From Brassica napus (Eukaryota; Streptophyta; Magnoliopsida; Brassicales; Brassicaceae), in NCBI RefSeq assembly GCF_020379485.1, contig NC_063448.1:50477218-50541217 (forward strand): a stretch of 64,000 bases of DNA. The letters are read 5' to 3'. Shown here in pieces: positions 12,901-25,019 of the stretch. Each line of letters begins with the position of its first letter. Position 1 is the first letter of the stretch. The notes under the pieces were generated by a model. It saw only the letters and a list, made by a program, of their open reading frames with translations. It was not told the origin of the DNA and did no database searches. The position numbers were made by a program, and so were the translations under genes.

Positions 12901-14196
12901 TTGTATGTGGGCATCATTTTAATTTTTTGTAAATTAATTTAGTAAAACTTCATAATACTCTATATATTGGTGGACAAACCACTACAAAATCGCTATTTTC
13001 TAAAGAAACAGAAAAAAAAAGTTCCAAACATCTTTGATCTTCATCATATGTTAGTGAATGATGCAACTTTGCATTAAAATAGAATTTTCATAATTTTGAA
13101 TTTTTCTCAAAATCTATGTGTTAACTAACCCCTACGAAAATATTGAGTTTTTCATTAAATGCTCTATATACTGAAGCTTATGACCTTTAGTGTTATTTTA
13201 AAAAATTTAAACACATTCTATATTTGTATTAATGTATGTTAAACTTTCTTTCATTGTATATGAGAATCGTTTTAATTTTTTGTTAATTTATTTAGCAAAA
13301 CTTCATAATACTTCCTAAATTGGTGGACTAACCACTATAAAATCGCTATTCTCTAGAAAAACGGAGACAACAAAGGTTCCAAACCTCTTTGACCTTCATC
13401 ATATTTTAGTGAAGGATGCAAATATGCATTAAAACAGTATTTTCATGTTTTTTAATTTTTTTCTCAAAATCTATGTGTTAACCCCCCCCCCCCCCCCCCC
13501 GTCCCTATGAAATATTGAGTTTTTTTTGTAAATGTTCTATATACTGAAGCCTATGATTTTTAGTGTTGTTATAAAAGTGTTGTTATAAAATTTCTAAACA
13601 CATTCTACATTTGTATTAATGTATATTAAACTCTATTTTATGGTACATGGGCATCGTTTTAATTTTTTGTTAATTTATTTAGTAAAACTTCATAATACTC
13701 CCTAAATTAGTGGACTAACCAGTATAAAATCGATATTCTATAGAAAAACGGAGACAATGAAGGTTCCAAACCTCTTTGACCTTCATCATATGTTAGTGAA
13801 TGATGCAATTATGCATTAAAACATAACTTTTAGATTTTTGAATTTTTCTCAAAATTTATGTGTTAACCAACCCCCAACGAAAATATTGAGTTTTTTGGTA
13901 AATATTTTATATACTGAAGGCTATGATCTTTAATGTTGTTTTAAAATTTCTAAACATGTTCTACATTTGTATTAATGTATATTAAACTCTCTTTCATTGT
14001 ATATGAGCATCGTTTTAAGTTTTTTAAATTAATTTAGTAAAATTTCATAATACTCCATATATTGGTGGACAAACCACTACAAAAACACTATTTTCTAGAA
14101 AAACGGAGAAAACAAAAATTTCAAACCTCTTTAACCTTCATCATATGGTACTGAAGGATGCAACTTCGCATGAAAACAAAAATTTCATAATTTTGA
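9950..14196. repeat. Four-monomer higher-order section of the satellite
   Basis: Diagnostic variants recur about every 1.43 kb, or four monomers. C-rich tracts lie near 10623, 12056 and 13482. The TATGAGCATCG variant near 11125 and 12550 and the TTTGCATGAAAAC-type variant near 11291, 12715 and 14165 follow the same spacing. About three higher-order units are present. The last is cut at about 14196, where half a monomer is missing. Confidence 0.75.
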
Positions 14197-17099
14197 ACTC
14201 TCTTTCATTGTATATGGGCATCGTTTTAATTTTTTGTTAATTAATTTAGTAAAACTTCGTAATACTCTTTAAATTGATGGACTAACCACTGTAAAATCGC
14301 AATTCTCTAGAAAAACGGAGACAACAAAGGTTCCAAACCACTTTGACATTCATCATATGTTAGTGAAAGATGCAACTATGCATTAAAACAGAATTTTCAT
14401 ATTTTTGAATTTTTCTCAAAATCTCTGTGTTAACTAACCCCTATGAAAATATTGAGTTTTTCATTAAATGTTCTATATGCTGAAGCCTATGATCTTTAGT
14501 GTTGTTTTAAAATTTCTAAACTCGTTCTACATCTGTATTAACATATATTAAACTCTCTTTCACTGTATATGGGCATCATTTTATGTTAGTAACCCTTTTG
14601 ACTTTCATCATATGTTAGTGAATGATGCAATTATGCATTAAAACAGTATTTTCATATTTTTGAATTTTTCTCAAAATATTCAGTTTTTTCGTAAATGATC
14701 TATAAGCTGAAGCCTATGATCTTTAGTGTTGTCTTAAAATTTCTAAACACATTCTACATTTGTATTAATGTATATTAAACTCTCTTTCACTGTACATGGG
14801 AATCATTTTAATTTTTTGTTAATTTATTTAGTAAAACTTCTTAAAACTCCCTAAATTGGTGGACTAACCATTTTAAAATCACAATTATCTAGAAAAATGG
14901 AGACAACAAAGGTTCAAGGCCTCTTTGACCTTCATTATATGTTAGTGAAAGTTGCAACTATGCATTAAAACAGAATTTTCATAATTTTGAATTTTTCTCA
15001 AAATCTATGTGTTAACTAATTCCCTACGAAAATATTGAGTTTTTCGGTAAATACTCTATATACTGAAGCCTATGATCTTTAGTGTTGTTTTAAAATTTCT
15101 AAACACATTCTACATTTGTATTAATGTATATTAAACCCTATTTCACTGTATATGGGCATCGTTTTAATTTTTGTTAATTTATTTAGTAAAAGTTCATAAT
15201 ACTCCCTAAATTGGTGGACTAACCACCATAAAATCGTTATTCTCTAGAAAAACAGAGACAAAAAATGTTATAAAACCTCTTTGACCTTCATTATATATCA
15301 GTGAAGGATACAAAAATAGAACTTTAATATTTTTGTTTTTTTCTCAAAATCTATGTGTTAACCTCTACGAAAATATTGAGTTTTTTTCGTAAATGTTCTA
15401 TATACTATAGCCTATGATTTTTAGTGTTGTTTTAAAATTTCTAAACACCATCTCCCTTTGTATTAATGTATATTAAACTCTCTTTCATTGTATATGGGCT
15501 TTATTTTAATTTTTTGTTAATTAATTTAGTAAAACTTCATAATACTTCATATATTGGTGGACAAACCACTACAAAATCGCTATTTTCTTGAGAAACGGAG
15601 AAAATAAAAGTTCCAAACCTCTTTGACATTCATAATATGTTAGTGAATGATTCAACTATGCATTAAAACATAATTTTTGTAATTTTGAATTTTTTTCAAA
15701 ATCTATGTGATAACTAACCCCTACGAAAATATTGAGTTTTCATTAAATGCTCAATATACTGAAGCCTATGATCTTTAGTGTTGTTTAAAATTTCTAAACA
15801 CATTCTACATTTGTATTAATGTATATTAAACTCTCTTTCACTGTATATGGACATCGTTTTATTTTTTTGTTAATTTATTTAGTACAACTTTATAATAATC
15901 CCTAAATTAGTGGACTAACCACTATAAAATCGCTATTCTCTAGAAAAACGGAGACAACGAAGGTTCCAAACCTCTTTGACCTTCATCATATGTTAGTAAA
16001 ATATGCAATTATGCATTAAAACAATATTTTCATAGTTTTAAATTTTTCTCAAAATCTATTTGTTAACCCCCCTACGAAAATATTGAGTTTTTTCGTAAAT
16101 GCTCTATATGCAGAAGTCTATGATCTTTAGTGTTGTCGTAAAATTTCTAAACACATTATATATTTGTATTAATGTATATTAAACTCTCGTTCACTGTATA
16201 TAGGCATCGTTTTAATGCTTTGTTAATTTATTTAGTAAAACTTCATAATACTCCCTAAATTGGTGGACTAACCACTATAAAATCGCTATTCTCTAGAAAA
16301 ACGGAGACCACAAAGGTTCCAAACCTCTTTGACATTCATAATATGTTAGTGAAAGATGCATCTACGCATTAAAACATAATTTTTATATTTTCTCAAAATC
16401 TTTGTGTTACCCTGCGAAAATATTGATTTTTTTGGTAAATGTTCTATATACTGAAGCGTATGATCTTAAGTGTTGTTTTAAAATTTCTAAACACATTATA
16501 CATTTGTATTAATGTATATTAAACTGTCTTTCATGGTACAAGAACATTGTTTTAAGTTTTTGTCAATTAATTTTGTTAAATTTCGTAATACTCCCTAAAT
16601 TGGTGGACTAACCACTATAAAATCGCTATTCTCTAGAAAAATGGAGACCACAAAGGTTTCTAACCTCTTTAACCTTCATCATATGTTAGTAAAGGATGCA
16701 AATATGCATTAAAATATAATTTTAATATTTTTTGAATTTTTCTCAAAATCTATGTGTTAACCCCGACGAAAATATAGAATTTTGTTTGTAAATGTTCTTC
16801 TATATACTGAAGCGTATGATCTTAAGTGTTGTTTTCAAATTTCTAAACACATCATACATTTGTATTAATATATATTAAACTTTCTTTCATGGTACATGTA
16901 CATCTTTTTAAGTTTTTGTCAATTAATTTTGTAAAACTTCGTAATACTCCCAAAATTGATGGACTAATCACTATAAAATCGCTATTCTTTAGAAAAAAAC
17001 GGAGACAACAAAGGTTCCAAACCATTTTGACCTTCATCGTATGTTAGTGAAAGATGAAACTATGCATTAAAACATAATTTTCATATTTTTGAATTTTTC

Positions 17100-20000
17100 T
17101 CAAAAACTATGTGTTAACAACCCCTACGAACATATTGAATTTTTCAATAAATGTTCTACGTACTGAAGCTTATGATCTTTATTATTGTTTTAAAAAGTCT
17201 AAACCCATTCTACATTTGTATTAATGTATATTACACTCTTTTTCACTGTATATGGGCATCGTTTAAATTTTTTGTTAATTATTTAGTAAAACTTTATAAT
17301 ACTCCCTAAATTGGTGGACTAACCACTATAAAATCGCTATTCTCTAGAAAAACGGAGACCACAAAGGTTCCAAACCTCTTTGACCTTCATCATATGTTAG
17401 TGAATAATACAACTATGCATTAAAACATAATTTTCATAATTTTGAATTTTTCTCAAAAATCTATGTGATAACTAACCCCTACGAAAAATATTGAGTTTTT
17501 CATTAAATGTTCTATATACTGAAGCCTATGATCTTTAGTGTTGTTTTAAAATTTCTAAACACATTCTACATTTGTATTAATGTATATTAAACTCTCTTTC
17601 ACTGTATATGGGCATCATTATAATTTTTTGTTAATTTATTTTGTAAAACTTCAAAAGACTCTCTAAATTGGTGGACAAAACCACTATAAAATCGCTATTC
17701 TCTAGAAAAACGGAGACAACAAAGGTTCCAAACCTCTTTGACCTTCATCATATGTTAGTGAAAGATGCAATTATGCATTTAAACAATATTTTCATATTTT
17801 TTAATTTTTCTCAAAATCTATTTGTTAACCCTCCTACGAAAATATTGAGTTTTTTCGTAAATGTTTTATATGTTGAAGCCTATGATCTTTAGTGCTGTCT
17901 TAAAATTTGTAAACACATTATACATTTGTATTAATGTATATTAAACTCTCTTTCACTGTATATATGCATCGTTTTAATGTTTTGTTAATTTATTTAGTAA
18001 AACTTCATAATACTCCCTAAATTGGTAGACTAAACACTATAAAATTGATATTCTTTAGAAAAACGGAGACCACAAAGGTTCCAAACCTCTTTGACATTCA
18101 TCATATGTTAATGAAAGATGCATCTATGCATTAAAACATAATTTTTATTTTTTTGATTTTTTTATCAAAATCTTTGTGTTACCCTAAAATATTGTGTTTT
18201 TTGGTAAATGTTCTATATACTGATGCGTATGATCTTAAGTGTTGTTTCAAAATTTCTAAACACATTGTACATTTTTATTAATGTATATTAAACTCTTCAT
18301 GGTACGTGTACATCTTTTTAAGTTTTTGTCATTTAATTTTGTAAAACTTCGTAATACTCCATAAATTGATAGACTAACCACAATAAAATCGTTATTCTCT
18401 AGAAAAACGGAGGCAATAATTGTTTCAAACCACTTTGACCTTCATCATATGTTAGTGAAATATGTAACTATTCATTAAAATAGAATTTTTCATATTTTTC
18501 TCATAATCTATGCGTTAACAACCCCTACGAACATATTGAATTTTCCTGTAAATGGTCAATATACTGAAGCTTATGATCTTTAGTATTTTTTTAAAATTTC
18601 TAAACACATTCTAAATTTTTATTAATGTATATTAAACTCTCTTTCATTGTATAAGGGCATCTTTTAATTTTTTTTGTTAATTAATTTAGTGAAACTTCAT
18701 AATACTCCATAAAATGGTGGACTAACCACTACAAAATCGTTATTTTCTAGAGAAACGGAGACAACAAAAGTTCCAAACCTCTTTGAACTTCATCATATGT
18801 TAGTGAATGATGCAATTATGCATCTAAACAGTATTTTTATATTTTTGATTTTTTCTCAAATCTACGTGTTAACCTCTATGAAAATATTGAGTTTTTTCGT
18901 AAATGTTCTATATACTGAAGCCTATCCTCTTTAGTGTTGTCTTAAAATTTCTAAAAACATTCTACATTTGTATTAATGTATATTAAACTCTCTTTCATGA
19001 TACATAAACATAGTTTTAATTTTTTTTTGTCAATTAATTTAGTCAAACTTCATAATACTAATACTCGTTAAATTGGTAGACTAACAATTTTAAAATCGCT
19101 ATTATCTAAACAAATGGAGACAACAAAGGTTCCAAACATCTTTGACCTTCATCATATGTTATTTAAAGTTGCAACTATGCATTAAAACAAAATTTTCATA
19201 ATTTTGAATTTTTCTCAAAAACTATGTGTTAACAACCCCTACGAACATATTGAATTTTTCAGTAAATGTTCTATGTACTGAAGCTTATGATCTTTATTAT
19301 TGTTTTAAAATGTCTAAACCCATTCTACATCTGTATTAATGTATATTACACTCTTTTTCACTGTATATGGGCATCGTTTAAATTTTTTGTTAATTATTTA
19401 GTAAAACTTTATAATACTCCCTAAATTGGTGGACTAACCACTATAAAATCGCTATTCTCTAGAAAAACGGAGACCACAAAGGTTCCAAACCTCTTTGACC
19501 TTCATCATATGTTAGTGAATAATACAACTATGCATTAAAACATAATTTTCATAATTTTGAATTTTTCTCAAAAATCTATGTGATAACTAACCCCTACGAA
19601 AAATATTGAGTTTTTCATTAAATGTTCTATATACTGAAGCCTATGATCTTTAGTGTTGTTTTAAAATTTCTAAACACATTCTACATTTGTATTAATGTAT
19701 ATTAAACTCTCTTTCACTGTATATGGGCATCATTATAATTTTTTTGTTAATTTATTTTGTAAAACTTCAAAAGACTCTCTAAATTGGTGGACAAACCACT
19801 ATAAAATCGCTATTCTCTAGAAAAACGGAGACAACAAAGGTTCCAAACCTCTTTGACCTTCATCATATGTTAGTGAAAGATGCAATTATGCATTTAAACA
19901 ATATTTTCATATTTTTTAATTTTTCTCAAAATCTATTTGTTAACCCTCCTACGAAAATATTGAGTTTTTCGTAAATGTTTTATATGTTGAAGCCTATGAT

Positions 20001-21325
20001 CTTTAGTGCTGTCTTAAAATTTGTAAACACATTAGACATTTGTATTAATGTATATTAAACTCTCTTTCACTGTATATATGCATCGTTTTAATGTTTTGTT
20101 AATTTATTTAGTAAAACTTCATAATACTCCCTAAATTGGTAGACTAACCACTATAAAATTGATATTCTTTAGAAAAACGGAGACCACAAAGGTTCCAAAC
20201 CTCTTTGACCTTCATCATATGTTAGTGAAAGATGCATCTATGCATTAAAACATAATTTTTATTTTTTTGATTTTTTTATCAAAATCTTTGTGTTACCCTA
20301 AAATATTGTGTTTTTTGGTAAATGTTCTATATACTGATGCGTATGATCTTAAGTGTTGTTTCAAAATTTCTAAACACATTGTACATTTTTATTAATGTAT
20401 ATTAAACTCTTCATGGTACGTGTACATCTTTTTAAGTTTTTGTCATTTAATTTTGTAAAACTTCGTAATACTCCATAAATTGATAGACTAACCACAATAA
20501 AATCGTTATTCTCTAGAAAAACGGAGGCAATAATTGTTTCAAACCACTTTGACCTTCATCATATGTTAGTGAAATATGTAACTATTCATTAAAATAGAAT
20601 TTTCATATTTTTCTCATAATCTATGCGTTAACAACCCCTACGAACATATTGAATTTTCCTGTAAATGGTCAATATACTGAAGCTTATGATCTTTAGTATT
20701 TTTTTAAAATTTCTAAACACATTATAAATTTTTATTAATGTATATTAAACTCTCTTTCATTGTATAAGGGCATCTTTTAATTTTTTTTGTTAATTAATTT
20801 AGTGAAACTTCATAATACTCCATAAATTGGTGGACTAACCACTACAAAATCGTTATTTTCTAGAGAAACGGAGACAACAAAAGTTCCAAACCTCTTTGAA
20901 CTTCATCATATGTTAGTGAATGATGCAACTATGCATCTAAACAGTATTTTTATATTTTTGAATTTTTCTCAAATCTACGTGTTAACCTCTAAGAAAATAT
21001 TGAGTTTTTTCGTAAATGTTCTATATACTGAAGCCTATCCTCTTTAGTGTTGTCTTAAAATTTCTAAAAACATTCTACATTTGTATTAATGTATATTAAA
21101 CTCTCTTTCATGATACATAAACATAGTTTTAATTTTTTTTTGTCAATTAATTTAGTCAAACTTCATAATACTAATACTCGTTAAATTGGTAGACTAACCA
21201 TTTTAAAATCGCTATTATCTAAACAAAGGGAGACAACAAAGGTTCCAAACATCTTTGACCTTCATCATATGTTATTTAAAGTTGCAACTATGCATTAAAA
21301 CAAAATTTTCATAATTTTGAATTTT
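17100..21325. repeat. Recent 2.1-kb tandem duplication inside the array
   Basis: About six monomers from 17100 to 19212 are repeated almost base for base at 19213-21325, with an offset of about 2113 bp. Shared rare variants include GTGTTACCCTAAAATATTG (18177 and 20290), TTCATGGTACGTGTACATC (18296 and 20409) and TAATACTAATACTCGTTAAA (19055 and 21167). Differences are few single bases and one- or two-base indels. Confidence 0.85.
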
Positions 21326-23249
21326 TCTCAAAATCTATGTGTTAACTAACCCCTATGAAAATATTGAGTTTTTCGGTAAATGCTCTATATACTGAAGCCT
21401 ATGATCTTTAGTGTTGTTTTAAAATTTCTAAACACATTCTATATTTGTATTAATGTATATTAAACTCTCTTTCATTGTATATAGGCATCGTTTTAATTTT
21501 TTGTTAATTAATTTAGTAAAACTTCATAATACTCCCTAAATTGGTAGACTAACCACTATAAAATTGTTATTCTCTAAAAAAACGGAGACAACAAAAGTTC
21601 CAAAACTCTTTGACCTTAATCATGTGTTAGTGAATGATGCAACTATGCATTAAAACAGAATTTTTATATTTTTGATTTTTTCTCAAAATTTAAGTGGTAC
21701 CCTATGAAAATTTTGAAGTGTATGATCTTAAGTGTTGTTTTAAAATTTCTAAACATATTCTATATTTGTATTAATGTATATTAAACTCTCTTTCATGGTA
21801 CATGAACATCGTTTTATTTTTTTGTCAATTAATTTAGTAAAACTTCATAATACTCCCTAAACTGGTGGACAAACCACTATAAATCTCTATTTTCTAGAAA
21901 AACGGAGACAATAAAGGTTCCAAACCTCTTTTACATTCATCATATATTAGTGAAGGATGCAATTATGCATTGAAAATAATTTTCATATTTTGAATTTTTC
22001 TCAAAATCTACGTGTTAACACCCCTACGAAAATATTGAGTTTTTTTCGTAAATGTCCTATATACTGAAGCCTATGATCCTTAGTGTTGTTTTAAAATTTC
22101 TAAACACATTCTTCATTTGTATTAATGTATATTAAACTCTCTTTCATTGTATATGGGCATCGTTTTAATTTTTTGTTAATTAATTTAGTAAAACTTCATA
22201 ATACTCCATAAATTAGTGGACTAACCACTATAAAATCGCTATTCTCTAGAAAAACGGAGACAACAAAGGTTCCTAACCTATTTGACCTTCATAATATGTT
22301 AGTAAAAGATGAAACTATGCATTAAAACAGAATTTTCATATTTTTGAATTTTTCTCAAAATCTATGTATTAACTAACCTCAACAAAAATATTGATTTTTT
22401 TGGTAAATATTCTATATACTGAAGCTTATGATCTTTAGTGTAGTTTTAAAATTTCTAAATACATTCTACATTTGAATTAATGTATATTAAACTATCTTTC
22501 ATTGTACATGGGCATCGTTTAATTTTTTTTTAATTAATTTAGTAAAACTTCATAATACTCCAAATATTGGTGGACAAACGACTACAAAATTGTTATTCTC
22601 TAGACAAACCGAAAAATTAAAGGTTCATAACCTCTTTGACCTTCATAATATGTTAGTAAAGGATGAAACTATGCATTAAAACAGAATTTTCATATTTTTG
22701 AATTTTCATATTTTTGAATTTTTCTCAAAATCTATGTATTAACTAACCCCAACAAAAATATTGAATTTGTTGGTAAATATTCTATATACTGAAGCTTATG
22801 ATCTTTAGTATAGTTTTAAAATTTCTAAATACATTCTACATTTGATTTACTGCATATTAAACTATTTTTCATTGTACATGGACATCGTTTTAATTTTTTG
22901 TAAATTAATTTTGTAAAACTTCATAATACTCCCTAAATTAGTGGACTAACCACTATAAAATTGATATTCTCTAGAAAAACCGAAACATTAAAGATTTCTA
23001 ACCTCTTTGACCTTCATAATATGTTAGTAAATGATGAAACTATGCATTAAAACAGAATTTTCATATTTTTGAATTTTTTTCAAAATCTGTGTATTAACTA
23101 ACCCCAACGAAAATATTGAATTTTTTGGTAAATATTCTATATACTGAAGCTTATGATCTTTAGTGTAGTTTTAAAATTTCTAAATACATTCTACATTTGA
23201 ATTCATCTATATTAAACTATCTTTCATTGTACATGGGCATCGTAGACTG

Positions 23250-24075
23250 ACATGTGTCAGTTACGATGCATGTTTTAGCTATTTATTATGAGTTCAAGTA
23301 TGAACTTCAAATTTTTATTTAGTTTAGGAATGTTTTAGCACATTAATATACTCTAGGTATGTATTTTCTCCGCCTTCGTAGTGTGGGTATGAATAAGCAG
23401 TTTTCTCCGGTAAGAAATAGACAACAAACTAAGTTAGAAGCAGTGACTCTTAACAGTCTAATACGGACAGCAAAAGAAAGAGGCAAAAAACATGGGTTTG
23501 TTGTAGATTTCAATAGCATTGGTAATAGCATTATCATCATAAGTAGTACGAGAGCAAAAGCTGACGCCATGTCTATCAAGATGCTGAAACCAAAGTGGAA
23601 AGTAGAAATATATGAAGCTTTTGTCAATAATAATGCATATGACTACTCAATAATCAGTATATCCAGACTCTTGACTTTGCATATAAGCAGTAGCGGCCCT
23701 GATACCAAGCATTAGAAGCTTCAGCTTCCGGCCCAGAATAATATCAGTTATTAGTCGGCCTTTATTTTTCAAAAATCCTTCATAGACTGGTGGTATTAGT
23801 AGTAGTAATGGTGTCCGTGAAGTCATGAGTTCGAAACTGCTCCTCTACAAATCCACCATTATATTTTAAACATATTTATTAGCAGCCCATAATTTTATTT
23901 GGGCTTCTGGTCCTCATACTTACTGGGCCGGCACTGCATATAAGATCTACTTGAAATCCACCGGCAACTAGGAAGTCGTCTTTATTGCAAGTGTGCTTAC
24001 TTGAGTATGTGTAAACTCTTCCAGCAAACTTCCATGATGTTTCTAAGGGCTGCTAGTTGGAGTTTGATTTATATA
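23250..24075 (-). pseudogene. WD40 exon 5-6 fragment, copy A
   Basis: From about 23400 the sequence matches the minus-strand WD40 gene around its exons 6 and 5 (compare 31710-32090). The part with AGCATTGGTAATAGCATTATC near 23513 matches exon 6, and about 23945-24050 matches exon 5. Relative to the intact gene there are indels that break the frame, such as a one-base loss in exon 5. A 249-bp element interrupts it at 23688-23936. The first 150 bp (23250-23400) are shared with 26972-27130 but not with the intact gene. The exons are in the order expected if the terminal exon at 5270-5612 belonged to the same disrupted gene. Confidence 0.75.
23688..23936. mobile_element. 249-bp hAT-type MITE with 8-bp target duplication
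   Basis: The ends are inverted repeats: CAGTAGCGGCCC at the left and GGGCCGGCACTG at the right. The element is flanked by perfect 8-bp direct repeats CATATAAG (23680-23687 and 23937-23944). The matching sites at about 26165 (inverse arm) and 27735 (third copy) carry a single uninterrupted copy. An 8-bp duplication with CAG-type ends is the hallmark of the hAT superfamily. No coding capacity is present, so it must move with transposase supplied elsewhere. Confidence 0.88.
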
Positions 24076-24423
24076 GATTTTTTTGATTATAAGAGTACAG
24101 AGACTTGTTGAATTTGGAATGAGTTGGAGAAAATTTTGTAACAATCTATAAAAATAAATAACTATAATAATTTTTAGAATCCAAAGTATATATGTAGTAT
24201 TCTCAAAATATTGTTTTATGAGTTAAATGATTAAGAATACAATTCTCAATAACAGTAACTTTAATAAATTTACAGAAATATTAAAATCCAAACTTTTGAA
24301 TAAGAAATGATTTTTAGATTTTAGTGAGAATATGAATATCTATAAATAAATAACACTACTCTTTAAATTATAAAAATTAATTCCACTAACACCTTCTAAA
24401 TGCACCAAACAATCAAATAAGTA

Positions 24424-25016
24424 TACTATTTTAATGGGCCGTGTGGTTAGACAAACTCCTTAACTGATCAATAGGCTTTATTAACATTATCTCACTAATC
24501 TAGTCAATGTATATAGATATGTATTTAGCCAAAAAAGGGAAGCAATCTTAATTTGTGTGTTTTTGGTCTTGTTAAGACTAAAACAGTCATTAACACATCA
24601 GCACTACTTATCTAATTAATTAATTACACTTATTTTTTAAATATCATTAAAGCTTTGAATGTTTACAACGGCACCATAGTTAATAATTACGAAAATCTCT
24701 ACATATACTTGTGTATATCAGAAACGCAAACGTAGTTGTTACGCATGCTACCATTCGGACCTTATGTTTTCTCCTTAGGTGTTAAGGAAGTGATTAATTA
24801 TAAAGATAACAAAATCTGCATTTAAAAGATAATACGGTCCTCACAAACTCTTTACCATTCACAAAGACAGCAAAAAAAAAAAAAAGATGTCAACAGTTTC
24901 ACCCTCCTCGCAACTAGTTAAGGTGGTTCCAAACAACCAGAACAACACTGGCGACTCCTCTGCTAAGGTCAGTACGAAGATCTTGTCCGTAAGTCATGTC
25001 TATTTGACAAATATGT
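24424..25016 (+). pseudogene. HMGB10 promoter and exon 1 fragment, left arm
   Basis: The promoter-like stretch and the ATG at 24887 match the HMGB10 gene. The exon 1 frame is broken by a one-base deletion near 24966 (GTCAGTACG where the third copy has GTCAACTACG). It keeps the GTAAGT donor seen in the third copy. After about 25016 the sequence turns into the inverted arm, so no downstream exons exist. Confidence 0.82.
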
Positions 25017-25019
25017 TCT

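Larger units (their letters stand above)
8262..23245. repeat. 15-kb satellite array, about 42 monomers of about 357 bp
   Basis: The same AT-rich sequence recurs about every 345-363 bp. Each monomer has recognisable words in order: GTATTAATGTATATTAAACTC, GGGCATCGTTTTAATTTT, GGTGGACTAACCACTATAAAAT, TCTAGAAAAACGGAGAC, CCTCTTTGACCTTCATCATA, CAAAATCTATGTGTTAAC and ATACTGAAGCCTATGATCTT. Landmark copies start near 8600, 8949, 9298, 9661, 10021, 10378, 10735, 11094 and so on to 23205. A few monomers are truncated (for example a junction near 14196). Short open frames recur with the period but are not genes. The array starts and ends in nearly the same phase. It sits between genes, so it is an interstitial satellite. 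I could not match it to a named Brassicaceae satellite. Confidence 0.93.

Noticed and set aside
13482..13502. Long C run as a functional G-quadruplex
   Set aside because: It is one homopolymer without separate G/C runs in a fixed pattern, varies among higher-order units, and could include sequencing error.
9666..17892. Recurring open frames of 60-95 codons in the satellite
   Set aside because: They repeat with the monomer period, differ by frameshifts from copy to copy, and have no domain. They are by-products of the repeat.
8262..23245. Satellite as centromeric CentBr or the 180-bp Arabidopsis repeat
   Set aside because: The period is about 357 bp, the sequence does not resemble those repeats as I recall them, and the array lies within a gene block.
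8262..23245. Array as a CRISPR-like or protein repeat locus
   Set aside because: Monomers are contiguous with no unique spacers, and the organism is a plant.
23359..23715. Plus-strand open frame of 118 codons beginning next to the satellite
   Set aside because: It is antisense to the WD40 fragment and runs into the hAT MITE. It has no independent protein-like signal.
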